Positions 53,990 to 64,000 of a stretch of 64,000 nt of DNA are shown one piece after another. Source of the stretch: Flaccisagitta enflata (Eukaryota; Chaetognatha; Sagittoidea; Aphragmophora); contig OZ231128.1 in NCBI GenBank assembly GCA_965153355.1, positions 32,984,001 through 33,048,000 on the forward strand, in the 5' to 3' direction. How positions within the stretch are numbered: position 1 is the first letter of the stretch; each line of letters opens with the position of its first letter. Made by a program: the position numbers and the translations under genes. A model generated the notes under the pieces. It made no database searches. It worked only from the letters and a program-made list of their open reading frames with translations, and was not told where the DNA came from.

Positions 53990-55765
53990 TAGGTTTTTGA
54001 TTTATTTCATCCGCTATGCGGGGAACATTTTAAAACATTAATCATCATTAAAATCATATTGCATCATGACATTTTTCATCCGCTACGCGGGGACAACTTT
54101 TTAACATCAATGATCATTAAAATCATAGTGCATCATGATTTTCTTCATCCGCTACGCGGGGACAATTTTTTAACATCAATGATCATTAAAATCATAGTGC
54201 ATCATGATTTTCTTCCCCGCTCCGTGGGATTCAATATCAAAAAATTTTTGTTTCTCCGCTTTGCGGGTTTCAATATCATTCATATGAGCAAAAGTAAAAA
54301 AAATTTTTGATCTCATTCTCCGCTGCGCGGGTTTAGGCAATTTATACTAAGGATAAAAGAATTTCATGCTTTTCTTCCCATCTTTGGGATTTAGTATAAA
54401 GCATCATGTCATGCAATTCTTTAAATAGTTGCAGTATAATTATTTAGATAAAAAAAATTATTTTAGAATTTTCTTCCCCGCTTCACGGGTTTCAGTATTA
54501 AGTATCATGAATTTATCTCCGCTTGCGGGTATTAGCATTAAGTATCATTTTATGCATTATTAATTTCTTTTCTCTCCGCTCTGCGGGTATCAAAATTAAG
54601 TATTATGCTACGTGCATCATGATTTGCTCTCCGCTTCGCGGGTATCAATATTAAGTATCATGTTTCATGCATCATGAATATTTCTCCGCTTCGCGGGTAT
54701 TAGTATTAAAATCATGATTCATGCTCATAAATTATTTCTCCGCTTTGCGGGTGTCAATATTAAATTTATGCTACGTGTATCATGGATTTTACCTCCGCTT
54801 AGCGGGTATCAATATCTTCCCCGTTGGGGTTTGAGCATTTAAAAAATTTTCTACTAGCTGCCAACTAATGGTTATTTTGAGTTATTAAAATAATTTTCTA
54901 TACTGTCAAAGATAGTAATGGGCATAACATTCACTCTCCGCTTCGCGGGATTTAGTCAATTCATACTGAATAACCATTAGTTAGCCCAGTATTGAATATT
55001 TTTCATAATTAATCATTTATCCGTTACGGGGATTTTAGTATTGATTACAATCTAATGATATTTTGCCGGTAGCTATTCTATGATTTCATTTCTGTATCTT
55101 CTGATGACTAAGGATTTTCTTTAAAAATAAAAAACTTCAATCATGAGTGAGTTCGGGTGCTCTCAACTTAAGAAAGGAAATTGAATCTCACAATTATGTT
55201 TTCTCCGTTCAACGGGTTTATGTAATAATATTCAGAATTTATGATACTGTTTATGGTAAGATGAATTATGCATATCATTTTTAATGATGCGCTATTATTT
55301 TTAATTGATCCTAACATTGTTGCAAAGTTTTTTAAATAGCATAGCAAAAAATTCGCGCATTCTGCCGAAGCTAAGGATATGTATTTTATCTCCGCCTAGC
55401 GGGCTATTCTTAGGCCTCAGCCAAGTCAACATAAGGTATTGAACCTCTCCCTTTCTTAGGGGAAAATTTGCGCATACTGCCGAAGCTACCAGTAGCTAAT
55501 TTCCTCCGCTTAGCGGGCAATATTTAGGGCATCCGCCCATGCTTTAATGGTTTTAATCCTCCGCTATAGCGGGTACAATAATGGGCAGTTGCTAAATAAA
55601 TATTAATGTCTCCACCTTGTGGGAATAGTTACTATTAAGTTCTCCACCTTGTGGGAAGGGTACCTATTAATGCCTCCACCTTGTGGGTAAGGTACCTATT
55701 AATGCCTCCACTTTGTGGGAAAGGTTATATCTAACTTAATCCGACATTTTCCGAAGTAAACAATA
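53958..55765 (-). repeat. Second leader motif, GCGCATTCTGCCGAAGCTA
   Basis: Copies at about 53966, 55354 and 55470 (one base different), and a decayed one near 55745. Each follows an A-rich run. They punctuate the hairpin array but do not form the CCGC/GCGG hairpin. Confidence 0.8.
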
Positions 55766-56810
55766 TGCATTTTTCTCCGCTGGGCGGGTATGAAAACAGA
55801 ATCAAAAATGCATTTTCCTCCGCCGAGCGGGTATGAAAACAGAATCAATAATTCTACCTCCGCCGAGCGGGTATGAAAACAGAAATAATAATTAGGCATC
55901 CGTCTAGACATTTAAACAAGGGTAGGCATCCGCCTAAATATGCAGTATTTTTGCAGTATTTTTGATATACAAGCTTGTCTTAATCCAGCTTGAGCATTGA
56001 TGTCAAAATAAAATATTCTAATTTTATGGATTTTTGGGTATTTATGATATGCATAATTATTTTACTATTTCATTTCTTTGAATTTAATAAATATATGAGT
56101 CTCATCACCACCGGTTAGATTGAATGAATCTATCTCATTTTTATTCGAGAAACAAAGAGAGAATAATAATAAAAAAAAATAAGATTCTGATTATTTTTCA
56201 ATTTTTCCTCCGCTGTGCGGGTTCTAATTCATGGCTATTTCATTTATCACCATTTTCATTTTGTGCCACATGCCAATTTTCTCCGCTGCGCGGGATCGGG
56301 TATCCTTCAATAATAGTAATTAAATAGGCAATGAGTGAAAAAAAATCTAGCATCAATCGGAAATCAGGATCACATCATTTTGTTTTTCTCCGCTTCGCGG
56401 GAATCAAGGTTAAATAAGCGAGAAAAGCAAAAGTGGAATTGAGTGTATTGTTTGTAATAGTTGACCTCCGCATCGCGGGTAACAGAAAAGAATTTCCATT
56501 TATTATGTGCGACAAAGTTTGCTTTAGTGCGTGCTTGTGTGAATATGTGTCTCCGCTGAGCGGGCTTATTTCTAGTAGTGCTCTGTGTAATTGCGTGCGC
56601 ATGCTTATTGTGTTTGTGGAAAATGCTAATTATTTCCTTCATGGAAACCGACACAAAATAATTATTCCCCCTGCGGGAGAACCGAATACTCCGCTTAGCG
56701 GGTTGAAAGAAAGAGAAAAAAAATTTAAGAAATGTCAAATGACATTCCATTCTCCGCTTCGCGGGTCTCTGCATTTTCTTTTCGCGTGTGCATTTACTTG
56801 AGCACTTCAT
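53990..56810 (-). repeat. Array of ~30 short GC hairpins in the element's leader
   Basis: On the + strand each unit reads near CTCCGC-NNN-GCGGGT, i.e. a 4-bp CCGC/GCGG stem around a 3-nt loop, spaced irregularly 30-180 bp in AT-rich DNA. Loops vary freely (TTC, TAT, TAC, TTT, TGC, TGA, CTA, CGA, TGT, ATC). Several units change both arms together: CCAC-CTT-GTGG (five copies, 55610-55720), CCGT-TCA-ACGG (~55205), CCCC-GTT-GGGG (~54824). Units sit on longer local tandem repeats at 54055-54230 (~69 bp) and 55775-55885 (~50 bp). It spans about 2.8 kb upstream of ORF1. No protein coding capacity. Confidence 0.9.
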
Positions 56811-56826
56811 ACGGCCGCACTTTACC

Positions 56827-56910
56827 TTATAAGAACGTCATTTTGTGTCAAGAAAACTTTTTCTTAGAATTTTTATTTCGTATAAAATGTGTGTTTAAAC
56901 GTTCTTATAA
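56827..56910. repeat. Inverted repeat near the element's right edge, no. 1
   Basis: TTATAAGAACGT (56827-56838) pairs with ACGTTCTTATAA (56899-56910); CATTTT and AAAATG pair inside. AT-rich. Confidence 0.85.
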
Positions 56911-56947
56911 TGTAATAGTTTAGCTAACATGATCATAACTTATTTTT

Positions 56948-57029
56948 GCGTATCACGATGATTGACTATGAAATATAATTTATAAAAGCGTCATAGTTTT
57001 TTTTTGTGATTTTAATCATCGTAATACGC
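56948..57029. repeat. Inverted repeat near the element's right edge, no. 2
   Basis: GCGTATCACGATGATT (56948-56963) pairs with AATCATCGTAATACGC (57014-57029) with one mismatch, and ACTATGA (56965) with TCATAGT (56991). With the preceding inverted repeat it forms two successive stem-loops just upstream of the hairpin array. Confidence 0.9.
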
Positions 57030-58090
57030 ACAAGACGGACAAAGTTTTATCTTGAGGAAGAGATCGTCGTCTGAGGCTGAGAGAGAGAGTGAATGCGCTG
57101 ATTTCAATGCCCGGGACCCGGGAAAAGCGCACTCAGCCTCCCCCCTCCTCCTTTTTTCTCCCTTCCTCTTCATTTCTTTGTCTCGAATTCGAATGTTTTA
57201 GGGTTCGAAGTACGTTTTTGCGCCCGGGCCTTTCCTTCCGAATTTCTTAGAAGGCTTAAACGGTCAACGGTGCGTGCGTAGGGCCGATGTTCGGTCCGTC
57301 CGTCACTTTCGGTTAAGTGTCTGTCCGTCTCTCCTCTATCATACGGACAGCCCATTCTAACATGCATCGATTGTTTATCATGCTCGCTCATTTTTACGCT
57401 TTAGAGTGACACTCTGATTGTCGAACGGACATAAAGTTATAGTGAGTACTCATGTCTGTGTAGTTGTACGTACGTACGTTCACTTCGTTAGTCATCATCG
57501 TTCGAACATTTGTCTTTCATCAGCTTTCGTTCTGATTTGTGTTTTTCTTTTGAGCGAACGCCGAACTTGAATCTATGAACTTGAGGCTTTCTGTTTTCGA
57601 GGCGAAGGAACGTTTTTCGTGACAAGATAAATGGGCTAGGGTCCTCGAGAGGGGGTCTGTCTCCCCCTCTCTTGTCTGTATGTATGTAAGGTTTGTACAG
57701 ACTGAGTCTAGGTAGGTGGTCAGTACGTAGGTAGGTTTTACCACCGCGGGTCACCAAGTCATAATAATTCCTATCCGAAGCTAATTTCTAGCTAGTAGGA
57801 TATGTAGGAAATTTCTGATTTCTAGCTAAAAAGCCGGTCAGGAGCGGACGTCAGGACGAGGTTTTTAGTTCAAAGAGAATGAATTTAATTCAGAATTCAT
57901 TGATCGCGAAGGCTTCAGAGCCGGAAGCAAAAAAAAAGGGATCGTTTGTTTTGGCCAAATGAGACCTTTGAATTCGTGGAAATATAAAGAAAGTTTCATT
58001 TCCAGACTAATTCAGCGATATATCGTCGCCTAGACTTCCTCTGTCTGGTGGTCTATCCCAGACTATCCCCCCATGCCACGACTGCAGGAG
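57030..58090. other. Moderately GC-rich flank, no gene recognised
   Basis: Contains CCCGGGACCCGGG near 57110 and several GTCCGTCC runs. The - strand frames 57391-57170 and 57757-57488 show no recognisable domain, so I do not call them. Confidence 0.45.
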
Positions 58091-58094
58091 CAGG

Positions 58095-58195
58095 GAGGTC
58101 ATAAAAATAAGATCATAAAAAAAGTAAAGTGTGACCGACCGACCAACCGACGGACAAAGCGGGTTGTAGAGTCGCGTGCACGCGGCTAAAAATTT
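58095..58195 (-). repeat. Hairpin-ended repeat, partial minus-strand copy
   Basis: (GACC)n, GGACAAAGCGGGTTGTAG, AGTCGCG-TGCA-CGCGGCT, A5. Confidence 0.75.
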
Positions 58196-58394
58196 ATCAA
58201 ATGTTATAGGTGAAGAAATAAATAACAAATAAGAAACAAACAAAAATCGAAACAAAAAGGCAAGCAGGTAGAAAATAGAAAATATGTAAACAAACACAAA
58301 CAAACAAACAAACAAACAAACATGAAGTAGATAGCAAGACAATTGAATTAGTCCGAATTACTAAAAAACACAGAATAGAGAAAATGTTTTTTTT

Positions 58395-58568
58395 TCTCTT
58401 GTCCGCTTTGTCCGTCGGTTGGTCGGTTGGTCGGTCAGTCACACTTTACTTTTTTTTATGATTTTATTTCTTTGACCTCGCTGCTCCTGCCCAAATGGTC
58501 TGGTGACCTCAAATGTGGCCCCTGCCCACCCACACGCGACTTCGGTAGCCGTGTATCCGGCCTTGTTT
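58395..58568 (+). repeat. Hairpin-ended repeat, copy lacking the 5' hairpin
   Basis: CTTTGTCCGTCGGTTGGTC at the 5' side, CCCCTGCCCACCCACACGCG and terminal GGTAGCCGTGTATCCGGCC then TTGTTTC. Similar to 59376-59567. Confidence 0.8.
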
Positions 58569-58960
58569 CCCCTAACCTTACTTTTTTAGTTCGTAGTTCT
58601 TCATGGAATTGGCATCGATTGAATCACACAAATTCAATTCAAAGACTCAAAGAGAAAGCTAGAGAAAAGACAGAAACAGACTGGGATGAAAAAAAAGTAG
58701 AAAAACATGAAATTCTGTTCGATTCAATTCAGCTTTTTTTTGGGGGGGGGGTTGGGGGGGCGTGGAAACCCTCTGTTTTACTTCCATTTAGATAATGAAA
58801 AGGATCCAGTCTCTCGCGCCACCGACTTTCAATTTTCTTTTCAATCCCGCAAAAGTGAAAAATCAATCAAGCTCACGCTCCAAAACATGTCTTGTTGGGT
58901 GACGATGCGTCACCAGTCACTCCTTTGGGGGAAATGCGCAGACAGTATATAACTCCATTT

Positions 58961-59271
58961 CTAGATGCGACCGTCAGGAACGGATCTCTACAAGAGGGTC
59001 CGTCCGTGCGCGTGTCTGTCCTTTACCCCTCTTTGAAGATCGCAGTTTTCGGTTCTTTTCAGCCGTAGCGATGTCTTGTTTCAAACAAAACACTATAGGA
59101 TGATTGGAGAGCCTCATTAGATAGTATATCTTTCTATCTGTTTGTCTGCCTGTCTGTCTGTCTGTCTGTCTGTCTGTCTGCCCATCTATCCCTCCATACA
59201 TCTCATATTCCTACCGCCAAAGATACACAGTAAGGACGCATCGTTCCCCGGTCGCGGTCGGGCTTGTTTAG
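58961..59271 (+). repeat. Hairpin-ended repeat, GATGCG variant
   Basis: GATGCGACCGTCAGGAACGG, CTCTACAAGAGGG, GTCCGTCC; it ends GGACGCATCGTTCCCCGG and CGGTCGGGCTTG. Contains a (GTCT)n run at 59149-59180. Confidence 0.8.
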
Positions 59272-59375
59272 AGGCACGCGCATTGTAGCTGTCCTGTGCG
59301 TCACAGCCTTCAAACTGGTCGTGGTGCTGAAAGTAACGATGACAATAATGGTTGTTATCGAAAAGATGCCTTGTC

Positions 59376-59567
59376 CAGATTTTAGTCGCGCGACTCTACA
59401 CCGTCCGTCCGTCCTTTGGTCGGTTGGTCATATTTTACTTTTTTCAAAGTTTTTTTGCGATCTTTTGGCCTAACTGCCCCTGCCCAAATACGTTGGTTAC
59501 ATCAAATATGGCCCCTACCAACCCGCATGCATGCGACTGGGGTGGCCGTGTATCCGGCCTTGTTCAA
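59376..59567 (+). repeat. Hairpin-ended repeat, copy
   Basis: TTTTAGTCGCGCGACTCTAC (loopless, shortened hairpin), GTCCGTCCGTCC, CTGCCCCTGCCC, GCATGCGACTGGGGTGGCCG-TGTATC-CGGCC and TTGTT. Confidence 0.85.
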
Positions 59568-60069
59568 CAATAAAGAAGAATGTTGCTGACAGTTCGCCCA
59601 CGTTTTGCCAAGGTGATTGATCACCAAATTATTTGCACTAGGAAGGATAAAAACTAACACCCTTGAGAAACCAAGTTGTTACCAACACACGAATTGTCCA
59701 ACCGATCAAGTCTTGTGCACGGAGCTTTAAAGCTTGCTCCACGCGTTGGCATGAACAAATTCATTGAGAAAGTGCGTAACGTGGCAGCATCTATTTTTCT
59801 CAAACAAATTCAATCTTCTCTCACAGAGGAAAAAAAAAGAAACGCCTCATTTTTCCGCACTAATGGTTTTCGTTGGGAATAATTCTCCTCAACATTTTTG
59901 TATCTTTGAGTAAATCTTTGGGTAGATAAGGTGACGGGGAAATGGCTCGAAGCAGATGGTGCGCGATTAGGGCGTTACGTTTTGCTTGACACGGCGGGAT
60001 GGAATCTGATCCTTATGTTTATTTCACAGTGGCCTGTATTTTTTTTTGATAATTGCAAAAATAAGATTC

Positions 60070-60345
60070 ATGAAGATGGATGAAAATGTCCGTCGGTCGC
60101 AGTAAGCTTGACCTCGATTCTATCCTCTGGTTTCTTAACAATGTTGCTTTCAGGTGATTTGTTGAATTTTGGTAACACAGGTAACAATCATTAGATTGAG
60201 GATGAGTTATTTTCAGATTCAGTTTTATGGAAAACTTGGAGTGGTGCACGTATTAATTAGTCAGTTAGGGTTCATAAGGCCCTCTTCCATTTTATTCAGT
60301 TTGGGTATAGTAAGGGATATTGTTCCACTTGTCATAAACGAAGAA
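60070..60345 (+). repeat. Dispersed repeat family B, copy 3
   Basis: Same landmarks as 31733-32040 with a shorter middle. Confidence 0.8.
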
Positions 60346-60595
60346 AATAAGGAACACTACGGAAACGCAAATCTAGTTTTGCCGACGCGAGTCAAAATTG
60401 TAATATTCAGTGGTTTCAAGTAAATTTAAGACACAACGAATATATCATTATATTGTGTCTATTTACGTCAACACACGACAATTCAAACAGCAACCACATT
60501 TCAACCCCCTCTTCCACCCCCCCACACATACACACACGCACACGCACACTCTTAAAAACGCTATTTCACTCTTTCCTTCTCGAGCGTTGCCGAAA

Positions 60596-60700
60596 GACCA
60601 ATGGACGGACCGAGAAAGCACAGACGGGCGGAGGAACGTGACGGACCAACGAATGGACAGAGCTTCTTATAGAGTCGCTAGTCCGCGACCAAAAACTCGA
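60596..60700 (-). repeat. Hairpin-ended repeat, partial minus-strand copy
   Basis: GGACGGACC-type units, AGCTTCTTATAGAG, TCGCTAGTCCGCGACCAAAA (hairpin partly decayed). Confidence 0.7.
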
Positions 60701-61075
60701 ATTGAAATTTACATATACGATGGAAAACTTTTCGGGAAAAAAAAGGTTCATACTCAAACTTAAGTGACATTTCTTTTTCCTCTTCCAAATGAAAGATCTC
60801 ATAATTTTTCGTATTTTGACGTTTCAACAAAAAGAGAACCGAGTGCTCAAGAATGATAGGAAAAAAAATCATGATTAATGTGAGGGAGAGAGATAGGAGC
60901 GGAAGAAAGATATTCTGACTAAGAATCCATTAAGAAACGTGCCATGAATGACATCTCCGAATCTCAAACATGTCGTTTTATCAAAAGTTTTATCTTATCG
61001 GGTATACTTGGATCACGTTCGATTTGTTTCATCAATCGTTGTTTATATGAACTATGAACATGTTTCTTATAAAGA

Positions 61076-61180
61076 ACGAGGCCGGATTCACGGCTACCCC
61101 AGTCGCGTGCGGGTGGGTAGGGGCCGTATTTGAGGTCAAACTATCATTTGGGCAGGAGCAGTGAGGCCGAAGACCGCAAA
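61076..61180 (-). repeat. Hairpin-ended repeat, other-end fragment
   Basis: GAGGCCGGATTCACGGCTAC, CCCAGTCGCGTGCGGGTGGG, TAGGGGCCGTATTTGAGGTC, then (CTTT)n. Confidence 0.75.
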
Positions 61181-61198
61181 AAAAACAAAAAAAGTAAA

Positions 61199-61199
61199 G

Positions 61200-61280
<81 letters not shown>
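61199..61280. repeat. (CTTT)n microsatellite
   Basis: About 20 CTTT units. Confidence 0.98.
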
Positions 61281-62015
61281 ATTCTTAATGGTAAATATTC
61301 TCTTTCCTACTTTCTTGTCATCATTTTTAACAATTTCAACAATGCGCTGTCTGTAGACCCGTTCTTAACTTCTGTTGTCGCGCGCAAGGGTTTCAACCAC
61401 TCGAGAGAAATTCATGACATCAACTTTTCTCTGTTCAATGTCAATTTCTTCATTTCAGTTTCACTTTGAGATTCCATCCACGAAATAGATTTAATCTCCT
61501 TGAATTCAAAGCAACGCTGCAAAGTCATCGGACTCGGCGATCATATCTTTGGCTAAGACGGGACATTTCAAAACGGGTTGGTCGGTCGTGCCATTTCATC
61601 TATTTAGACTTTACGTCACTTGTTCATGCTTCAACTCATCTTGTCTATTAATTTTTATTATCTTCAACAGATCATTTTGTCAGCACGTTCCAGCGCGACA
61701 TTGCGATAGTTTAACTTGAAGCTGTTTTTACTTCGCGTTTCATTTGGGAGAATAGTTGTCGGCTGATGACGAATGGTTACAATGTTTTTTCAAGGCCAAA
61801 GACGAAACTCTTTTAAAAGAAAAAAAAAAGATGAAAGAGAAAAAAACAAGGTCATTAGACCTAAGTCGCGTGCGTCGGCACTTTCAAAAAATGTCAGGCA
61901 GACAGACAGACAATTTTTTTTTCAAAAACACTTTTTAAAAGGCTTTTTATTCCTCCAAGTTTCTTCTCTGCCATTCAGAGCCATCAAAAACGCAATAAAA
62001 AACCTTAAAAACGAC
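61281..62015. other. No gene recognised
   Basis: Short frames only, without recognisable motifs. Confidence 0.45.
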
Positions 62016-62019
62016 TTTG

Positions 62020-62090
62020 TTACGGACCGACGGACCGACCGACGGACTGACAAAGTGGCTTATAGAGTCGCGTAGCACGCGACTAAAAAC
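62020..62090 (-). repeat. Hairpin-ended repeat, partial minus-strand copy
   Basis: GGACCGACGGACCGACC, TGGCTTATAGAG, AGTCGCGT-AGC-ACGCGACT and TAAAAA: an eight-base-pair stem. Confidence 0.78.
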
Positions 62091-62287
62091 TGTTCTTGCG
62101 GCGTAATTTGGCTTTCTTCTCACGTTCTTTCCAGCTTTTCATTTTTTGACGACATCACAATTTCCATTCTATTTTCGCCATTTTTCTTCCATTTCGGCCA
62201 ACGACTTTCTTTCACGAGCTTTATTTTTTCACCGCGACCACCAACGTCTATCTGTCAGTCGGTTTTTCCGTCGATGTATCTGTGTAT

Positions 62288-62380
<93 letters not shown>
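62288..62380. repeat. (CA)n microsatellite
   Basis: About 46 CA units. Confidence 0.98.
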
Positions 62381-62384
<4 letters not shown>

Positions 62385-62595
62385 TGTATTTCCTAACAAG
62401 TAGTTTGGAACTGCACCGAGATTTTAAAAGGCACTGAGACTTTTCTAGATTCTAGACATGTGCGTGTGGATAAATAATATTGTCATAACCTCATCGGCAA
62501 AGTCGTCACAATGAAGAAAAGGTGGCGTTCGGATAGCAATCACCATCTCATACTCGTTTCATAGATATCCATATCATCATAGTAAATAACAGGAA

Positions 62596-62735
<140 letters not shown>

Positions 62736-63504
62736 CAACGAAATAATGGATGAAGAAATGAAATTTCATGAGCGGGGGCTGTTACAAAAGCTACCGGGCA
62801 GGGGCGGTGATGTGGAAAATACAGTGAGATCGTTAAAATGGAACGCCAACCAACAGGGCCACATAAAGAGTCAGGTGAAGAAAATGCTGGAAAACGTATA
62901 TATGATACTAAGACATAACATCCGTACTGATCCAAGAGGTAAACAGTCTATTGATTTACCTTGTGTCCTGAATAGGAAATACTAAAATAAATATGGAAAG
63001 TAAAGAAAGGAACTTACCGATACAAGGGTTTTCGGTGAATTTGGCTTTAAGCCTAAGGCACTTGCCATCGCGATGTGGCGGACACTGACAACTTGTCAGC
63101 CCTGTTGACTTCAAATCTTGATATGCAGTTGCGCATTTCGACCTTGAAAAAGTAAATGAGAGATAGGATAAAACGCTTATTCTTTCCAGTTCTGAGACGA
63201 GAGGAATTAATTCTGAACTTTGCTGATTGATGATTAGTAATCAATGATTTCAATTTGCGGCAAAGTGGTCATATCTTCCGGTCTGTAATAATCGAGTCGA
63301 AAAGTGGAAAAACGAGGTTACAATAATCGGTCACAATGCAAGGATGCGATTGAATGAGGAAATGTTCAAATATTTGCGCAAACATTCATTGGAATAATGG
63401 GACATTTTGAATGAGTCTCTGAACGATTTTGTTTTTCTTTCAGAATCCTCCGCCAGAGCGAATTTAATTCGAATAGCTTCGGGTCGTAACACATAAAACC
63501 CAGC

Positions 63505-63591
63505 CAACCCTTAGCCCTAAAGCTAATCTTGTCCCTAACCTTAACCCTAAAACTATCCCCAACCCTAACCCTAACCCCACCCCTAACCCTA
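63505..63591. repeat. Degenerate telomere-like (CCCTAA)n block
   Basis: About a dozen CCCTAA-type units with substitutions. Too short and decayed for a telomere; an interstitial remnant. Confidence 0.85.
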
Positions 63592-63685
63592 ATTTAAAAA
63601 ACCGCTTAAAAAGTCTTAAAAACAAAAGATCGACAGATGGTTGTTCAAGTGTACCGAATGGGGGAACATTTCTTTAGATCCCATT

Positions 63686-63715
63686 TCAAAAAAAAAAAAA
63701 AAGAATCAAAAAATC

Positions 63716-63750
<35 letters not shown>
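63686..63750. repeat. A-rich and poly-A tracts
   Basis: Two A runs separated by GAATCAAAAAATCC; the second has about 32 A. It could be a retrotransposon tail, but I see no body attached. Confidence 0.6.
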
Positions 63751-63751
<1 letters not shown>

Positions 63752-64000
63752 AAAAAAACTAGGGATTATACTGGAAAATAGGGCAAGACTCACTTTGTCT
63801 TTTGTTCACATTTTCGTCGTTTCCATTTGCAGAACCGTCGATAGTTGAGAAACAACTGCTTACAACGCGAGTCTTCCATGCAGTCGTAGTATAGAAACAA
63901 ACAAATGCCTGCAGTTCGTCAGGATCAGGATGAGAAGAGAGGAGAACCATAGTCTCATCAGTTTGACGAATCACGAATTATGCAATTTACATTCTGCAAA

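Larger units (their letters stand above)
35600..57035 (-). mobile_element. Giant (~21 kb) multi-ORF retroelement, intact-looking
   Basis: Spans four long - strand frames (ORF1 53585-53142, ORF2 53139-47596, ORF3 46987-40478, ORF4 40477-35723) and the hairpin-array leader at 53990-56810. The interval lacks the long dinucleotide microsatellites that occur every 1-3 kb outside it, which argues that it inserted as one block and recently. The edges are approximate: the left edge lies between the LINE fragment (ends ~35.4 kb) and the ORF4 stop, the right edge near the inverted repeats at 56827-57029. I found no terminal direct repeats and no target-site duplication. Typical LTR elements are 5-10 kb, so this is unusually long. 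It lies in the Ca2+-ATPase intron, antisense to that gene. Confidence 0.75.

Noticed and set aside
53990-56810. CRISPR-like array of short repeats
   Set aside because: Spacing is irregular (30-180 bp), repeats are only ~12 bp with variable loops, no cas genes exist, and the surrounding genome is eukaryotic with introns.
35400-57300. Long terminal repeats of the large element
   Set aside because: By-eye comparison of 35.4-35.72 kb with 56.8-57.3 kb shows no direct repeat. A shared CTCTCTCTCAGC-type stretch in inverted orientation is low-complexity and not convincing as terminal repeats.
57170-57757. - strand frames in the GC-richer flank
   Set aside because: No recognisable domain, no splice structure, and several GTCCGTCC repeats inside.
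62746-62985. 79-codon + strand frame with normal composition
   Set aside because: It begins beside a (GA)n tract, contains a fragment resembling the GGCAGGGGC box of the dispersed repeat, and matches no family I know; evidence too weak to call a gene.
63440-63500. Possible exon after TTTTTCTTTCAG
   Set aside because: The acceptor looks good, but the encoded peptide does not match the expected next Ca2+-ATPase segment and a stop follows after about 15 codons.
63505-63591. True telomere at the window end
   Set aside because: The CCCTAA units are few and degenerate and unique sequence continues beyond them.

Overview
This is nuclear DNA from a metazoan, a conclusion that rests on four observations. 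Coding sequence comes as short exons bounded by splice sites (GT-AG, with one apparent GC-AG). The exons match typical animal proteins: a plasma-membrane Ca2+-ATPase and an AK1/AK5-like adenylate kinase. Introns run to about 10 kb. The host DNA is saturated with long dinucleotide and tetranucleotide microsatellites. I cannot name the lineage; a large-genome invertebrate is my guess.

Layout. 1-9.6 kb is repeats: two related satellite arrays in opposite orientation (780-1650 and 3885-5640), a 19-bp minisatellite, dispersed GCCTCAAAT-type minisatellites and an 11-bp array. 9.66-28.2 kb (+ strand) holds four recognisable exons of a multi-domain adenylate kinase whose last visible domain looks catalytically dead; its introns carry two large fold-back elements, several hundred bases of GAAA repeat, and a 5'-truncated RLE-type non-LTR retrotransposon (24.75-25.95 kb, - strand). 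28.2-32.5 kb contains many copies of a short repeat with hairpin ends. 32.53-34.46 kb (+ strand) holds two consecutive exons of a plasma-membrane Ca2+-ATPase. From about 35.6 to 57.0 kb lies one very large retroelement on the - strand. 57-64 kb returns to host-type repeat-rich DNA, ending near degenerate CCCTAA repeats and a poly-A tract.

The large element is the main discovery. It is about 21 kb, almost free of microsatellites, and carries intact long frames. In transcript order (- strand): a ~2.8-kb leader with some thirty short GC hairpins whose stems change in a compensated way while a 3-nt loop is usually kept; ORF1 (147 aa, helical); ORF2 (1847 aa, with an N-terminal RING-H2 motif and two CCHC knuckles), joined to ORF1 by a TGA-GG-ATG stop/start; a 608-bp gap; ORF3 (2169 aa, Gag-like with a long coiled coil); and ORF4 (1584 codons, protease-RT-RNase H-integrase) in the same frame as ORF3, separated only by a TGA followed by CAATCA. 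That context fits the CARYYA stop-readthrough motif, so Pol is probably made by readthrough. I see no long terminal repeats.

All recognitions were made by eye from translated motifs; no database search or folding program was run.
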